Source: Actinernus sp. WN-2022 | Lineage: Eukaryota; Cnidaria; Anthozoa; Actiniaria; Actinernidae | DNA: 64,000 bases | Assembly (NCBI GenBank): GCA_030867875.1 | Contig: JAOWCC010001589.1 | Location: 74,423,537 to 74,487,536 of the forward strand | Direction: 5' to 3' | Shown: positions 48,541 through 59,778 of the stretch, in pieces | Position numbering within the stretch: the stretch's first letter is position 1 | How the letters are laid out: every line of letters starts with the position of its first letter | Position numbers and translations under genes: made by a program | The notes under the pieces: generated by a model | Databases searched by the model: none | What the model was told of the DNA's origin: nothing | What the model saw: the letters and a program-made list of their open reading frames with translations, nothing else

Positions 48541-51315
48541 CTGTTAAAAAAATGTCAGATTATAGCATTTACATCATAACCAAATAAAAATTTGCAAAAA
48601 GGACTAAACTGGTGTGTCTGGTTTATAAACAGTGTCAGTGTTTAATTGCATCAGACAAGTAAAATTGGGAAATTAACATTAAGGATAGTTTTTAAGAAAG
48701 TATGAAAACAGAGGCTATACTTATACATATTTACCATAACCAAGAACACTACCTACTGATTAACTCGAAATAATAATAATTGGCTATGCAACTCACTATC
48801 TATTGTGCAAATTTAAACCAGTAGAAAAATATGTAAAGATATTGTATATTGTAGGCTGTCAAAATCATAATTTAATAATAATTTAATTACTTATAGAGTG
48901 TTATTTACAGATGCTGATCAACAGCACTTCACAATAAATATTCTTAACGTAATAATACATTGAAACATAACAATCTACAACTAAGCTAAAAATATAAATC
49001 TAACATTCTAATATAAAACCATATCTAAAATTTGTAAAAATTGCTGAAAACTGCCTGAAAAAGGCGAGTCTTCAATTTCTGTTTGAAGAGAGAAAGCGAC
49101 TGGATTACGGCAGGCAGGCTATTCCATTAAATGCCGCCGGTTCCACGTAAAAAGATCTGGCTCCAAGCGAGGGAAGCATTCTCCCTTTAGGCGGCTCTAA
49201 TAAAAGACTACAATAATTTATTATTAGATCTAAGATTGTATAATGATTTTGGCTTTACACTGATTAAGTCGCTAAGATAGGATGGAGATAGCCCATGTAT
49301 CGCTTTAAAAGTTAAAAGTTAAATCTTAAAATGAATGTGCGAGCATTCCCACCAGTTTATTATTTTTCAGCATTTGCTCGCATTCTCTCAACTAACTAGT
49401 TCCACTAATGCCACTTCCACTCTCCCTTGGGCTATCCACCCTCATGCTGCCAAAAGCATCAGTTATTAACAACAGCTAGTCAGTATGTATCAGTCCAATC
49501 AAGTAAACAATACACCACAACATGAAATAAAGAAACCAAATTCAAGGTACATGACTGTAGGTTTAACAACATGTACAAGGGCCTGTTTACAAGGATATAG
49601 GGTTACCCTAAGTGCTGGCACATTTCCTTTGGGCGGGGCAACTTAAATTGGCTCTCTGTGTTACCCTAGCTCTGTCTGGGGTTGTATTAATGAACTTAAC
49701 TACATGGGGAAACTCTATTCTACAGCCACATTTCACACTGAAACTTGCTGGCATTGTCTAGTAATTAGTAGGTAACATAACAGCATTATATGACACTAGA
49801 TGGGACAGCAGCGATAATGGTACCACAGAAAGAAGAAAAAATCTTAAGCCACCAAAACTGTAACTCCTGTCTGCCATTTTGTTTCCTATGGGTTGACCAG
49901 GGCATTAGAGTTAAACCTACCTGAATCATTTTGCTTGTAAACCCACCTAAGTTACATAAGGTAAGTCAACCTATTATTGGCCACAACCTATTCTAATGCA
50001 CATGGATGTAAACAAATAAATCCCTCCCTAGAGAAGGCACACAAAAACGATTTCAAGCCAGTCCGAGGGAAACAGTGAGTTTTGTTTCCCCGAGATCCTC
50101 GATGGGGAACATGAGGATCTAGGGGAAACAAAACTCACTGATTCCTGTTATTTAATTGTTATATAGACATAAGTTTTACTACCTGATACGAGCGAGGTTT
50201 ATCGCCTTCTCTTTGGGAAGCTGCTTCTCAACAAAAAACGCTGCCAGCATCGCAATGCCATTTTTAGTATTGTTTTTGTCTTTCTTGCATCCTTTTTAAG
50301 CTAACAATTTCTCTCGCATGCGCTTTATAAATATGTAAATTGTATTTTGAAACTGGTTCCATTGTGAATGCTTTATTTCGAAGAAAAATAGTCAGCTTTT
50401 GATGAAGATCTAGAAATTTTGGTAAACACATATTTTTCTTGCCTTTTAAGCTAGCCAGTGATGCACACAACACATCACACCATCTTCTGTCACAATGTGA
50501 TCATGTGGCAGGCAACAATTGATGAATTGTTGCCCATGCGGGATACATTGTATTTTAATGACTCAGCCAATGGGAGCGTCTGGAAAATTATGTAACAACA
50601 ATGCTTATTCCCACCACTTGCCCAAAATGAAGTACGGTTTACAGGCCCAAATTGTTGCTGAATAACTCTAACCTCAATCCAAACATTTTTTTAAAGGTTT
50701 ACCAAGTCCAAGGTATTACTTGGCCCATAATAGGTTAATCTGGACTCTGGTCAACATAATGACATATTCGAAAGGAATCTGGTTTTGCAATTAAAAACTT
50801 AGCCACAACTACTGAAAATCACGAAGGAGAAAAGTTAGTATTGGCAATAGCCCTATTCGTTATGCGACTGGAAGCGATGAAAGTAAACTGACCGATATTG
50901 ACGCCGATAAATTATAGTAATAACGAGTTGGATAATATAATACGTTATACGTCTACTTCATTACCTCGATGCTACATTTATCAACTTTTAAAATTCCCAA
51001 ATAAACATCATTTCCCTTGCAATCACCTCGTAGCATTTCACTTTCTATTGGAAACGAGTTAAATGTAATTATTCCAGGAATTTATATTAAAACTAAAGCT
51101 TTAGTATAGACTACATAATTTCATGAGTACATCACTACATGCACCTAAAGTCCTAATGAATATAAGCATAAATCTACTAGAAATCTACAACATAAAACTG
51201 TAATCAAGCACCCAAATAAGTGACCTGTACTCTGTAGTGTGCTTCTTTTTAAGATCTCGTAGGGAACGTACATTTAAGGAAATATTTAAAAGAGGACGAT
51301 GTTTATAAAACTTAC
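48541..51315 (-). other. Intron 1 of the KDZ-like gene
   Basis: GTAAGT donor at 51,315 and AACAG acceptor at 48,541. A degenerate repeat at about 49,050-49,330 has the frame LDYGRQAIPLNAAGSTRKK, which looks like the 3' region of an old LINE. A minus-strand ORF at 50,264-50,473 has no domain. AT-rich otherwise. Confidence 0.6.
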
Positions 51316-51547
51316 CGTCGAAGCAAATCCGGTTATTCCAGTGCACAGACAGATGGTGGTCTTTCAGTTTGGATCGAATTCGGAAAGAAAGAGGACATAG
51401 AGGGCAGTGATAAAGTCCTTTTTTCAAAGAAGAACACTCCTTGCACTCACTGGAACGGCACTCAACAAGCTGAAGAACGTTTCCAGCCAGGATCTTAGTG
51501 ATGGAATGATGAATACCTTCGATTCGTCCGCCATTTTGGTCAGCCAT
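51316..51547 (-). CDS. KDZ-like gene exon 1: start codon and first C2H2 finger
   Basis: Starts ATGGCTGACCAAAATGGCGG and encodes MADQNGG, a leader of about 45 residues, then CPLCPLSFRIRSKLKDHH with VH, a C-x2-C-x12-H-x4-H zinc finger. The exon ends after ICFD with one leftover base at a GTAAGT donor (51,315-51,310). Joining that base to the AT at 48,540 restores an Asp codon and continues in frame. Confidence 0.75.
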
Positions 51548-51665
51548 GCTCCGTTGCTCAATTCACGATGCGGTCCGTAGAGACTGGTGCTGAGAGCCCT
51601 CTATGTGTACATGAGAGCCCTCTATTTGTACATGAGAGCCGCCTATATGTACATATGGCGTCTTA
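51525..51665 (-). promoter_or_regulatory. 5' leader of the KDZ-like gene with 21-bp repeats
   Basis: Upstream of the ATG the plus strand has three diverged copies of ATGAGAGCCCTCTATNTGTAC. The leader between them and the ATG is duplicated at 10,365-10,436 in inverse orientation. No TATA box is evident. Confidence 0.55.
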
Positions 51666-52147
51666 GTCTATGTTCCTTATATAGTTAACAATTTAATTTG
51701 TGCAAATAAAACTGTCACGGTGGAAGTAAGAGTTCGTGGGTCACAAAAACAAATCGCTCGCCTTGAGAATTTATTTGAACAAGAGCCCATCTGGGCTTTC
51801 ACTCGGGCCACATGAGATGAAATACACTTTCATTTGAAATCCTCTAGTAATAACCGAAGGGAAGAATTATTAGCTGAATTTATATTAGCAGTCTTTAGGA
51901 GTGGCCGGTAGCGCGGTGACATTCATTCTCTGCTCCCCTATATATATGTAATTTTATATTTTGGTTTTTCTCGTGTATGTAAATTAAAGAAGTTGACCTC
52001 TACTTATTCATGTTACGCACGCTAATAGCGGAGTGCGGTAATTACGTCTAGACCCCCCGCCAAGACTCAGACAAACAAACCGCTTTTCTTGTATCAACTT
52101 ACAAGAATTGACTAGCACTTCAGTTTGTCCTCTGTCTATTCTACCAG
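51666..52147. other. No gene seen
   Basis: AT-rich. A pyrimidine-rich stretch ends in CTACCAG at 52,147, a plausible acceptor for the SAP-like exon that follows. Confidence 0.35.
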
Positions 52148-52315
52148 AAATGACTGCTTTCCTGGACCATATTTTGAAAGAGAACCTGATGATTATACTG
52201 TCGAACAGCTTAAACTTTGGCTGAAATACAGAGGATTGAAACAAAGCGACAAACGCCGATCTTGTCAAGCGAGTTTTGCATCTTCGCTGGCCAACCAACG
52301 AGACATGCTTACTAT
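52148..52315 (+). pseudogene. SAP-domain exon fragment with a frameshift
   Basis: After a CTACCAG acceptor the frame reads NDCFPGPYFEREPDDYTVEQ, LKLWLKYRGLKQSDK. A base change near 52,250 then moves the expected continuation into another frame (ADLVKRVLHL). L-K-x-W-L-x-x-R-G-L-K with a following D/E-L-V-x-R-V is the SAP DNA-binding motif that, as I recall, opens many repeated cnidarian proteins. No downstream exons of such a gene are seen. Confidence 0.6.
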
Positions 52316-52980
52316 ATAGACTGTCAAGTCCTATTTAAACTGTATCCCAAACTCATCTTTTCCCATGCAATATCGTTGTAAGACTTCACCTAAACATTGA
52401 AAAGTTACAAAAGTCAGGTTTTCCTGTATTAAGGCAAAAACAAAAGAATGTAGCCGCGTGCCGAGTGCATTCATCGGCGAATGGAGATAGGAAATTCTTC
52501 AATAAAACTCATCGGAGACCAAAGCTGTTATGGCTGGAAGAGCATAAATTATACATTAAAACTATGAACTGATAGCATCCTAAAATTCGGCAATCTTCCT
52601 TATGTTGGTGTGCTCTTTCAAACCATTATATTATTGTTTGCATTTATCGAGTTTTCAAATTTAATACCTGCAGCTCCGAAAGAAATTAACATTTGTGCTC
52701 AGAAAATAAATCAAAGCATTGTAGATGTACTGTAGACGTACCCTGGTGCCAGAGGTTCTAGGTTTTGGTTCTCGGTTTTGTCTAGGTTAGATTAAGGCGC
52801 GAAGCGCCGACATCGAAGAGCGAAGCGCCGACATCGAAGAGCGAAGCGACGATAGGGAGAGAAGAGAACCTCTGGTCAAATCCGTTGAGAATCTCACTTC
52901 CATGCGTTTAGTTTGAAATCGAGGCGAGTCAAACCGGTTTTACGGCCTATAACCCGTCAAACTGTGACGACCAATGTTTT
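52316..52980. repeat. Non-coding; 21-bp repeat at 52,793-52,858
   Basis: GCGAAGCGCCGACATCGAAGA occurs nearly three times. No gene seen in the rest. Confidence 0.6.
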
Positions 52981-53589
52981 GATTTCTATGGCGCGTTTTC
53001 AGGGTCAAAATTAAAAGTGTTCCATTCGCTGCACTCGAAGTTAAATGTCAACCATTTCCTGTTCAGGAAACTAAAACATAATCGTTTCTTTGGCTTTGAA
53101 ACATAAACTTTCGGCGTTTTCTAATAATGGAAATGATGTTCGACATTTTCTGTTCAGGAAACTAAAACATAATCGTTTCTTTGGCTTTGAAACACAAACT
53201 TTCGGCGTTTTCTGATAATGGAAATGATGTTCGACATTTTCGCCGTTTGAAAATAATACCTTTCTTCACTAAACTTGCGAGTGGCTTGTTCGGCTCTTAC
53301 GTTACTCTTGTCGCATTGTATGGTTCTCTGCTGGTTTGCAACCCAACCATTTCCGCATTTGGTTTTATGAATGTGCATGTTCTTGTTACACACCCACGCT
53401 TTCCAGATTCTCTGCTGAAACTTTCGGCATTTTCTGACTTCAAATTTCCAACAGGCGTTCCTCGTATACCTCGATCATGCCGAGGAGCTCTGGGAACGAG
53501 ACTGAGATCCAGCGTGCTTTGCGCGCCCTCCCAAAGGTCAACTCGCGAGCATGGTTGCATAATAGACGCCATCTTCATTATCCAGTGCG

Positions 53590-53705
53590 GTCAGTATAAT
53601 CTGCAGACTGCAGATTGCAGACTGCAGACTGCAGACTGGGTATAAAATGCAGACTGGGTATAAAATGCAGACTGCAGACTCGGTATAAAATGCAGACTGG
53701 GAAAA
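53590..53705 (+). repeat. CTGCAGACTGCAGATT / GGGTATAAAATGCAGACT tandem repeats (mirrored at 55,850-55,950)
   Basis: Short units CTGCAGA and GGGTATAAAATGCAGACT alternate. The same cluster appears inverted in the right arm of the foldback element. Confidence 0.8.
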
Positions 53706-54017
53706 AAATATTTAAAAAATTACCTGAAGACTTTATCTGTTCTTCATTGGGCCTGTTGAAATTTTACCCCTCGACCTCGATCTCCACAACTGACCACGCT
53801 TGAATTTTCATCCAAAGTCGATGCCGACCGCAACTAAACCTCAAATAATAGCACAGCAGTATCTATTCCAAGAACCTCATGCCATTTAATTTAAATATCC
53901 CCCATTTCTGGAGCCTTAAATCGAGCAATTTATAAAGCTTGACGACGCTAGTTCCCAAAGTTCACGGTCTCAGAACTTTTACATATATACCTTATTTTGA
54001 AACCACCGCTCAAGCGA

Positions 54018-54110
54018 ATCGGCCCTATGGTAAAGCGGTTTAGAGCGCGCGCTTTTGATTCCAATGATCGGAGTTCGATTCCCACACCAACCACAAAATT
54101 TTTTTAACTT
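54018..54110 (+). repeat. tRNA-like segment, left arm copy
   Basis: A-box-like TATGGTAAAGCGGTTTAGAG and B-box-like GGAGTTCGATTCCC, followed by a T run. The T stem does not pair (GGAG against CCCA), so it is tRNA-derived rather than a working tRNA gene. Confidence 0.5.
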
Positions 54111-55427
54111 CTTTTTCTCCTTTCTCAGTTATGTTTAATCTTTTCCTGTCTTTTTAAGCTATTAGAGCCGCCTTCTACACTAAGAAACATTGTTGTGTGT
54201 TGGCTCTCCTCCAACACGGACATGATGAGAAAGAAATTATATCACAGGTGACCCAATTGCTCTGTAAGTGGCAATATTTACTAGCATTCGAATGGGATTT
54301 TTTTAGAACTAATATTGAATAAAAAGCGACAATACTTACAGCGGTGTAATTTCAGCGAGTTTTGACCCAAGCAGTTCTGTACACTGGTGTTGACCAGGGT
54401 CGTAACGAGGTATATTTTTTCTCTAGTGGTCCCTTATTTTTACCCAGAACTTTGATTTCCAGTAATTTGTGATCCGTGATCCAACCAAAAATAAATGAGG
54501 CTGTTCATATATCCCGATCCCATGTCCTGTGATCCCGATCTCGGGTCTGTGATCCCAAAGTGAATCGCTCTCTAACTCCCGGGTGGGGGATCTGTCATAT
54601 AAAATGGCCGGGGATGCTCGTCGGAAAATTGTAATTGAACCCCTAAAAGAGACCAATCTGGGCGTGGCCAAAGCTTTGTTTGACCCCTATAAAAAGATAC
54701 CTTTATTTCTAAAACATACAGACAAATTCCAGCCCTCGCTCGAGTGGCGTCACATGCAATCGATATAGTCGGCGATTTTTATTTCTCCGGCGCATGCAGC
54801 CCTAAACGATACCTTGATGGCTAAAAATATTGGCGTTCCATCCTTAACACCCAAAGTGATACCAAATCCCGTTATTTTAACCCCTAAAAGATACGACGAG
54901 CATCCCCGCCCATTTTATATGGGAGGTCCCCCACCCGGGAGTTTATAGAGAGCGATTCACTGTGGGATCACATACCCGAGATCGGGATCGCAGGGCATGG
55001 GATCGGGATCAACGTATATCTATATATGAACGGCCTCATTAATTTTTGGCTGGATCACGGATCACAAATTACTGGAAATCAAAGTTCTGGGTAAAAATAA
55101 GGGACCACTAGAGAAAAAATATACCTCGTTACGACCCTGGTCAACACCAGTGTACAGAACTGCTTGGGTCAAAACTCGCTGAAATTACACCGCTGTAAGT
55201 ATTGTCGCTTTTTATTCAATATTAGTTCTAAAAAAATCCCATTCGAATGCTAGTCAATATTGCCACTTACAGAGCAATTGGGTCACCTGTGATATAATTT
55301 CTTTCTCATCATGTCCGTGTTGGAGGAGAGCCAACACACAACAATGTTTTTTAGTGTAGAAGGCGGCTCTAATAGCTTAAAAAGACAGGAAAAGATTAAA
55401 CATAACTGAGAAAGGAGAAAAAGAAGT

Positions 55428-55522
55428 TAAAAATTTTTTGTGGTTGGTGTGGGAATCGAACTCCGATCATTGGAATCAAAAGCGCGCGCTCTAAACCGCT
55501 TTACCATAGGGCCGATTCGCTT
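55428..55522 (-). repeat. tRNA-like segment, right arm copy
   Basis: Inverse copy of 54,018-54,110 with the same boxes. Its duplication is explained by the palindrome. Confidence 0.5.
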
Positions 55523-56544
55523 GAGCGGTGGTTTCAAAATAAGGTATATATGTAAAAGTTCTGAGACCGTGAACTTTGGGAACTAGCGTCGTCAAGCTTA
55601 AATTGCTCGATTTAAGGCTCCAGAAATGGGGGATATTTAAATTAAATGGCATGAGGTTCTTGGAATAGATACTGCTGTGCTATTATTTGAGGTTTAGTTG
55701 CGGTCGGCATCGACTTTGGATGAAAATTCAAGCGTGGTCAGTTGTGGAGATCGAGGTCAAGGGGTAAAATTTCAACAGGCCCAATGAAGAACAGATAAAG
55801 TCTTCAGGTACGTTTTTTAATATTTTTTCCCAGTCTGCATTTTATACCTAGTCTGCAGTCTGCATTTTATACCCAGTCTGCATTTTATACCCAGTCTGCA
55901 TTTTATACCCAGTCTGCAGTCTGCAGTCTGCAATCTGCAGTCTGCAGATTATACTGACCGTTATCCAGTCAAGGGCACCCAACGAAGTTTTCGGTTAAAA
56001 AGCTGTTCGGAAGAGTAAGTTAGCCTAAAACTTTCGGATTTGAAAAAAATTGTCCCTAGAAAAGTGTTTTCTGAAATACTGGCTGGAAAATTTGTTTTCA
56101 ATCCCTAGAAAATTATAGAAGAAAAGGGAGACTAAGAGGTTTCCCCTAAAATATTCGTACGTCCCAATTCGTCTGATCAATATAGTCAGAACAGGAAAAA
56201 AGAATCCCTAAAAAATTCGTACCTCCACAAAACTTTGCAACATGAAGTTACTTGGGCTAGAAAATTCTTGTTATGTTCTAGACTACTAACAAATTCGTAG
56301 GCTGGGAATATTTTGCCATAGTATTTTCGGTTGACGCGATTTCCACCTAGAAAATCCGAACAGCTAATAGCTTTCTAGAATACGTCAAAAGACATAGTAG
56401 GCGCCTTAAAATGGCTAGATAAGCTGTAGACAACTGGTTTCAAACGAATTTCAAAAAGTACTCGTTGGGTGCCCTTGTCCAGTGCATCTACGAACGGATT
56501 TACAAATTATAAGTTATGGAAAGCCGTCCAGCAACCCGAAATTT

Positions 56545-56931
56545 AAATGATCTTTAAATGATCTCACACTTATACCAAGGGCTCTGGCCATGTCAGGGAT
56601 TCCAATGTCAAACTCGATGAGATACTCGAGCTGTTCTCGAGGAATCTCAAATCTTGGTCTACCGACCATCCCAGAGCCACTGGCTCCCGCTTTCCGCCTC
56701 CGAAAGAATTTGGATGACCCTGCTCAGTGAGATCTGTATGGTCTCAATCCCCGCTATTCGACCCGCCAGTCGCACCAAATGCCTTACAATCTGCTCCAGA
56801 CGAAACAGAACATAGTCTGCCACATCTTCACTGACAGTATCTTGTGAAAGCCTTCTTGATAGGTCGATTAAAGTACGGCGAAGATAGCTAAATAACCTTT
56901 CACGTTCGTCCATTTTAAAATCCCTTACCAC
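56545..56931 (-). pseudogene. Integrase-type transposon fragment with HTH
   Basis: First part (to 56,659) reads MDERERLFSYLRRTLIDLSR and continues to QIVRHLVRLAGRIAG. In a second frame it continues GRPRFEIPREQLEYLIEFDI, then MARALGISVRSF, which looks like a helix-turn-helix segment. The G-R-P-R-F-x-I-x-R-E-Q-L opening recalls the N-terminus of integrase-core transposon proteins that I remember from corals and fishes. The catalytic core is absent and a frameshift separates the two parts. It is found only in the right arm of the foldback element. Confidence 0.5.
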
Positions 56932-56934
56932 AGC

Positions 56935-57031
56935 CTAGTCCCAGGCGTTCCTCGCCGTGAGCCGAGCGCGATGTCGAAGGCTGGGGCATTACCACAGGGA
57001 GCCCGGTCAGAACGCCTGGGACTAGGCTGCC
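56935..57031. mobile_element. Small MITE-like inverted repeat
   Basis: CCTAGTCCCAGGCGTTC and its exact inverse GAACGCCTGGGACTAGG enclose about 65 bp. Non-coding. Confidence 0.65.
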
Positions 57032-57588
57032 CTTACCAGGCTTTCGCAGAGATTTTAGTGTCTATGAGGGTATACGAGGAACGCCTGTTGGAAATTTGAA
57101 GTCAGAAAATGCCGAAAGTTTCAGCAGAGAATCTGGAAAGCGTGGGTGTGTAACAAGAGCACCGGAAATCAATAACGTGTCAGTCAGAACATGCACATTC
57201 ATAAAACCAAATGCGGAAATGTTTGGGTTGCAAACCAGCAGAGAACCATACAATGCGACAAGAGTAACGTAAGAGCCGAACAAGCCACTCGCAAGTTTAG
57301 TGAAGAAAGGTATTATTTTCAAACGGCGAAAATGTCGAACATCATTTCCATTATCAGAAAACGCCGAAAGTTTGTGTTTCAAAGCCAAAGAAACGATTAT
57401 GTTTTAGTTTCCTGAACAGAAAATGTCGAACATCATTTCCATTATCAGAAAACGCCGAAAGTTTATGTTTCAAAGCCAAAGAAACGATTATGTTTTAGTT
57501 TCCTGAACAGGAAATGGTTGACATTTAACTTCGAGAGCAGCGAATGGAACACTTTTAATTTTGACCCTGAAAACGCGCCATAGATTTC

Positions 57589-58690
57589 ACACACGAACAA
57601 TTGCACGTGGCACTGTGAAGCATGAAATGACAACTGTAGTGTGGTTCTTTATTTGGCAACTCTGGACAGTGAAAAAAGTGCCTCGTGCTAGAATTTGCTG
57701 TCGTGCTGTAGGCCTACTCTGGGATCTAAACTCGCAGCGAGTTAAGGCGAGGTTGTGCGAGTTAATTAATGCGATTTAAGGCAGTATAAGGAAAAATACT
57801 TAAATTTGTATGTGGCGAGTTAGGGTGGGTTAAGAGTGTTTAGGGAAACTCCTTACAAGATTTAGTGTATGTGGTGAGCTAAGGTGAGTTAAGGCAGGTT
57901 TAGGAAATTCACCACTGCCATAATAATATAAAAATTGCAATTATAATTAATATATACATGAAATACAGATCCAATTAAATAATTATTAAACTTATATGGT
58001 AAGTCAGTATAGTCGTTATATATAAATACCCTATACAGCAGCAATTTAAAAAAGCTGTCTGGTTAATTCTGCATTCCCCAACACAATCTATTGTTTTACA
58101 CCATTGCCATATTGGTCTCCAAATCATAAATACATGTACAATTCATTTGTGTTAGGGAATACAGAAATGATATATGACCTAGCCAACAATTTTCTGTAAC
58201 ATCTACAAAAACATCTGCAAAACACATCTGCAAACATATACATCTACATGTATTGACATCCCATGTATATATCTACATATTTATGAATATATATATTAAC
58301 TATTATATGAATTATAAAATTAAGGGTAAGTCAGAAAAATATCCTTGTCATTTATCTGTCAGAAAATTGAGTGGTTAATATTGAAATAGTCAGTCGATAT
58401 TTATTATTGATTAATAGACATACACCTGTCCTACTTGCGCACACTGCATGGCTACCTGCACATACATTCTAATGACATACCAGTAAATATATATGTGCAT
58501 ACATAATACACAATATATAACACATACTCAGTGAATACATAACTGTGTTCATCATTCAATCCATGCAGCCATCCATAATCATCCAATTCCACCAATCAAG
58601 CCATACATATATATATATACAACATTAACATACACACATGCATAAACTTAACACATTTATATTCAAAATGATGGCTCAGTTAAAGAACTA
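57589..58690. other. No gene seen
   Basis: At 57,735-57,900 words GAGTTAAGGCGAGTT and GGTGAGTTAAGGCAGG repeat loosely. AT-rich with CATACA-type microsatellites from 58,430 to 58,640. Confidence 0.4.
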
Positions 58691-58749
58691 TCAGTGACTC
58701 AACTCACTCACATGCTAACAATAAAGAAGCATTATATATACAATACTTA

Positions 58750-58972
58750 TAACACAACATGCTCAGTTATTCAGTTTATTTACTCAAATGTAAACGGTGG
58801 CCAACTCGGAAGCTTAATGCTACTTTGGCAACCGTACACCCTCTACAAGTATCTCTCTATTCATTCTGTATGTATATCATTAATTTGTTTTAAATCTATT
58901 TTGTCAAAAATGTAAAACCTATAAACAAGTGTGTAATAAAATTGAACTTGAACTTGAACTTGAACTTGAAGC
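58750..58972 (+). repeat. 3' end of a LINE with (TTGAAC)n tail
   Basis: A short open segment with WQPYTLYKYLSIHS is followed by GTGTAATAAAATTGAAC and about five TTGAAC units. Hexamer tails of this kind are typical of some LINE 3' ends. The coding part is too short to classify. Confidence 0.45.
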
Positions 58973-59778
58973 ACACATTTAGCTTTAAAGGAAATGACAA
59001 ATCAATAGCTCAACAATTATTTTAATTAAAATAGCTTTGACATTGCATGACAGTTTGGTTTCAACAAGCATAGGTAATTGTTATAGAATCATGAAACAGA
59101 TTACGTAATTTCAAAGCAAAATAACAAATAAAATAACAGCTGCTTGTGATTCACATTTTTTAACCAATTAACTTCAACTAACTTTCATTCACAATCATTA
59201 ATGCCATGTATAAAATTGTAAACAAATTCTTAAAGGCCCAGTACGGACCTTGGTGCTTTGCGCGCCTCTGTTTTTGTTTTGATTTTCATGAAACCGAGGC
59301 TTCTATTGTTTTCGCCTCGCGTGCGATTCTCTCTGTGCCGAAGTCTCTGTGCTGAAGTAGAACATTTGTTTGCATGTTAGCAAAACACGGAAACTAGTAT
59401 TAATCAACTCTTCGTTATCAATCGTGTGGTGTTGATAGAAGATTAACAACGTAGTTAGAGTGCTTACGGCTCCATTGTTGCAGGCGAAGTAAACATTTGT
59501 GAGAATCAGGCCGGAGAAAACGAAAGTTTAATTTACTCATTCTCTTGATTCGTAATGGTCGCTGTCGGTGTTTACCTTTTCCTTTTACTACCTAAGAACC
59601 ATAACAACAAAGCCAAGTGCAGTACCAAAGTCAATGTGCCACGAATGGAGGAAGGGGTACTTGCATCAGTGTATATAAAGTGTACGCGAGAACAAGGCCA
59701 AATGCATCAAAACCGTTGAGCTTTATATGACAGAAGCAAAGCCAAAAAATAAGGCAAGCTAAAATAAGGCAACTAGTT
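58973..59778. other. No gene seen; possible TTAA element end at 59,233
   Basis: TTAAAGGCCCAGTACGGACC at 59,232 resembles the TTAA-flanked ends elsewhere in the window, but I find no inverted partner. Confidence 0.3.

Larger units (their letters stand above)
37758..51547 (-). pseudogene. KDZ-type transposase gene with C2H2 fingers and a C-terminal Q-C-H peptidase-like domain, decayed
   Basis: Eleven minus-strand pieces can be joined, nearly all with GT-AG sites in matching phase (listed separately). The product resembles the HMGXB3-like animal proteins that carry KDZ-associated cysteine clusters. Order: three C2H2 fingers, a CxC4/SWIM-like zinc segment, a CxC5-like cluster, a SAP-like helix pair, the RNase-H-like KDZ core (VIVDFANQVAAH), a repeat-built Thr/Ala linker, and a domain with CQS, GSNACT and DSHRHG. 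The gene carries one-base frame changes at about 48.1, 40.17 and 39.3 kb, a one-base phase misfit between exons 2 and 3, and a LINE inserted at 37.98-38.86 kb. It could be an inactive DNA transposon or a domesticated gene that has died; TIRs are not found. Confidence 0.75.
52987..57582. mobile_element. 4.6-kb foldback element with 6-bp target duplications
   Basis: Left arm 52,987-54,620 and right arm 54,897-57,582 are inverted copies around a spacer of about 275 bp. Ends read TATGGCGCGTTTTCAGGGTC and its inverse, flanked by GATTTC at 52,981-52,986 and 57,583-57,588. The right arm is longer by about 1.1 kb (55,970-57,065) because of material absent from the left arm. Both arms carry the same tRNA-like segment, the same GCAGACT repeat cluster and the same 55-codon open segment (from 53,181 plus and 57,388 minus). 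No transposase belonging to the element is visible. Confidence 0.85.

Noticed and set aside
10365..51610. A giant 41-kb transposon bounded by the inverted leader copies
   Set aside because: Only about 90 bp match, the match includes a start codon rather than element termini, and no target duplication was found.
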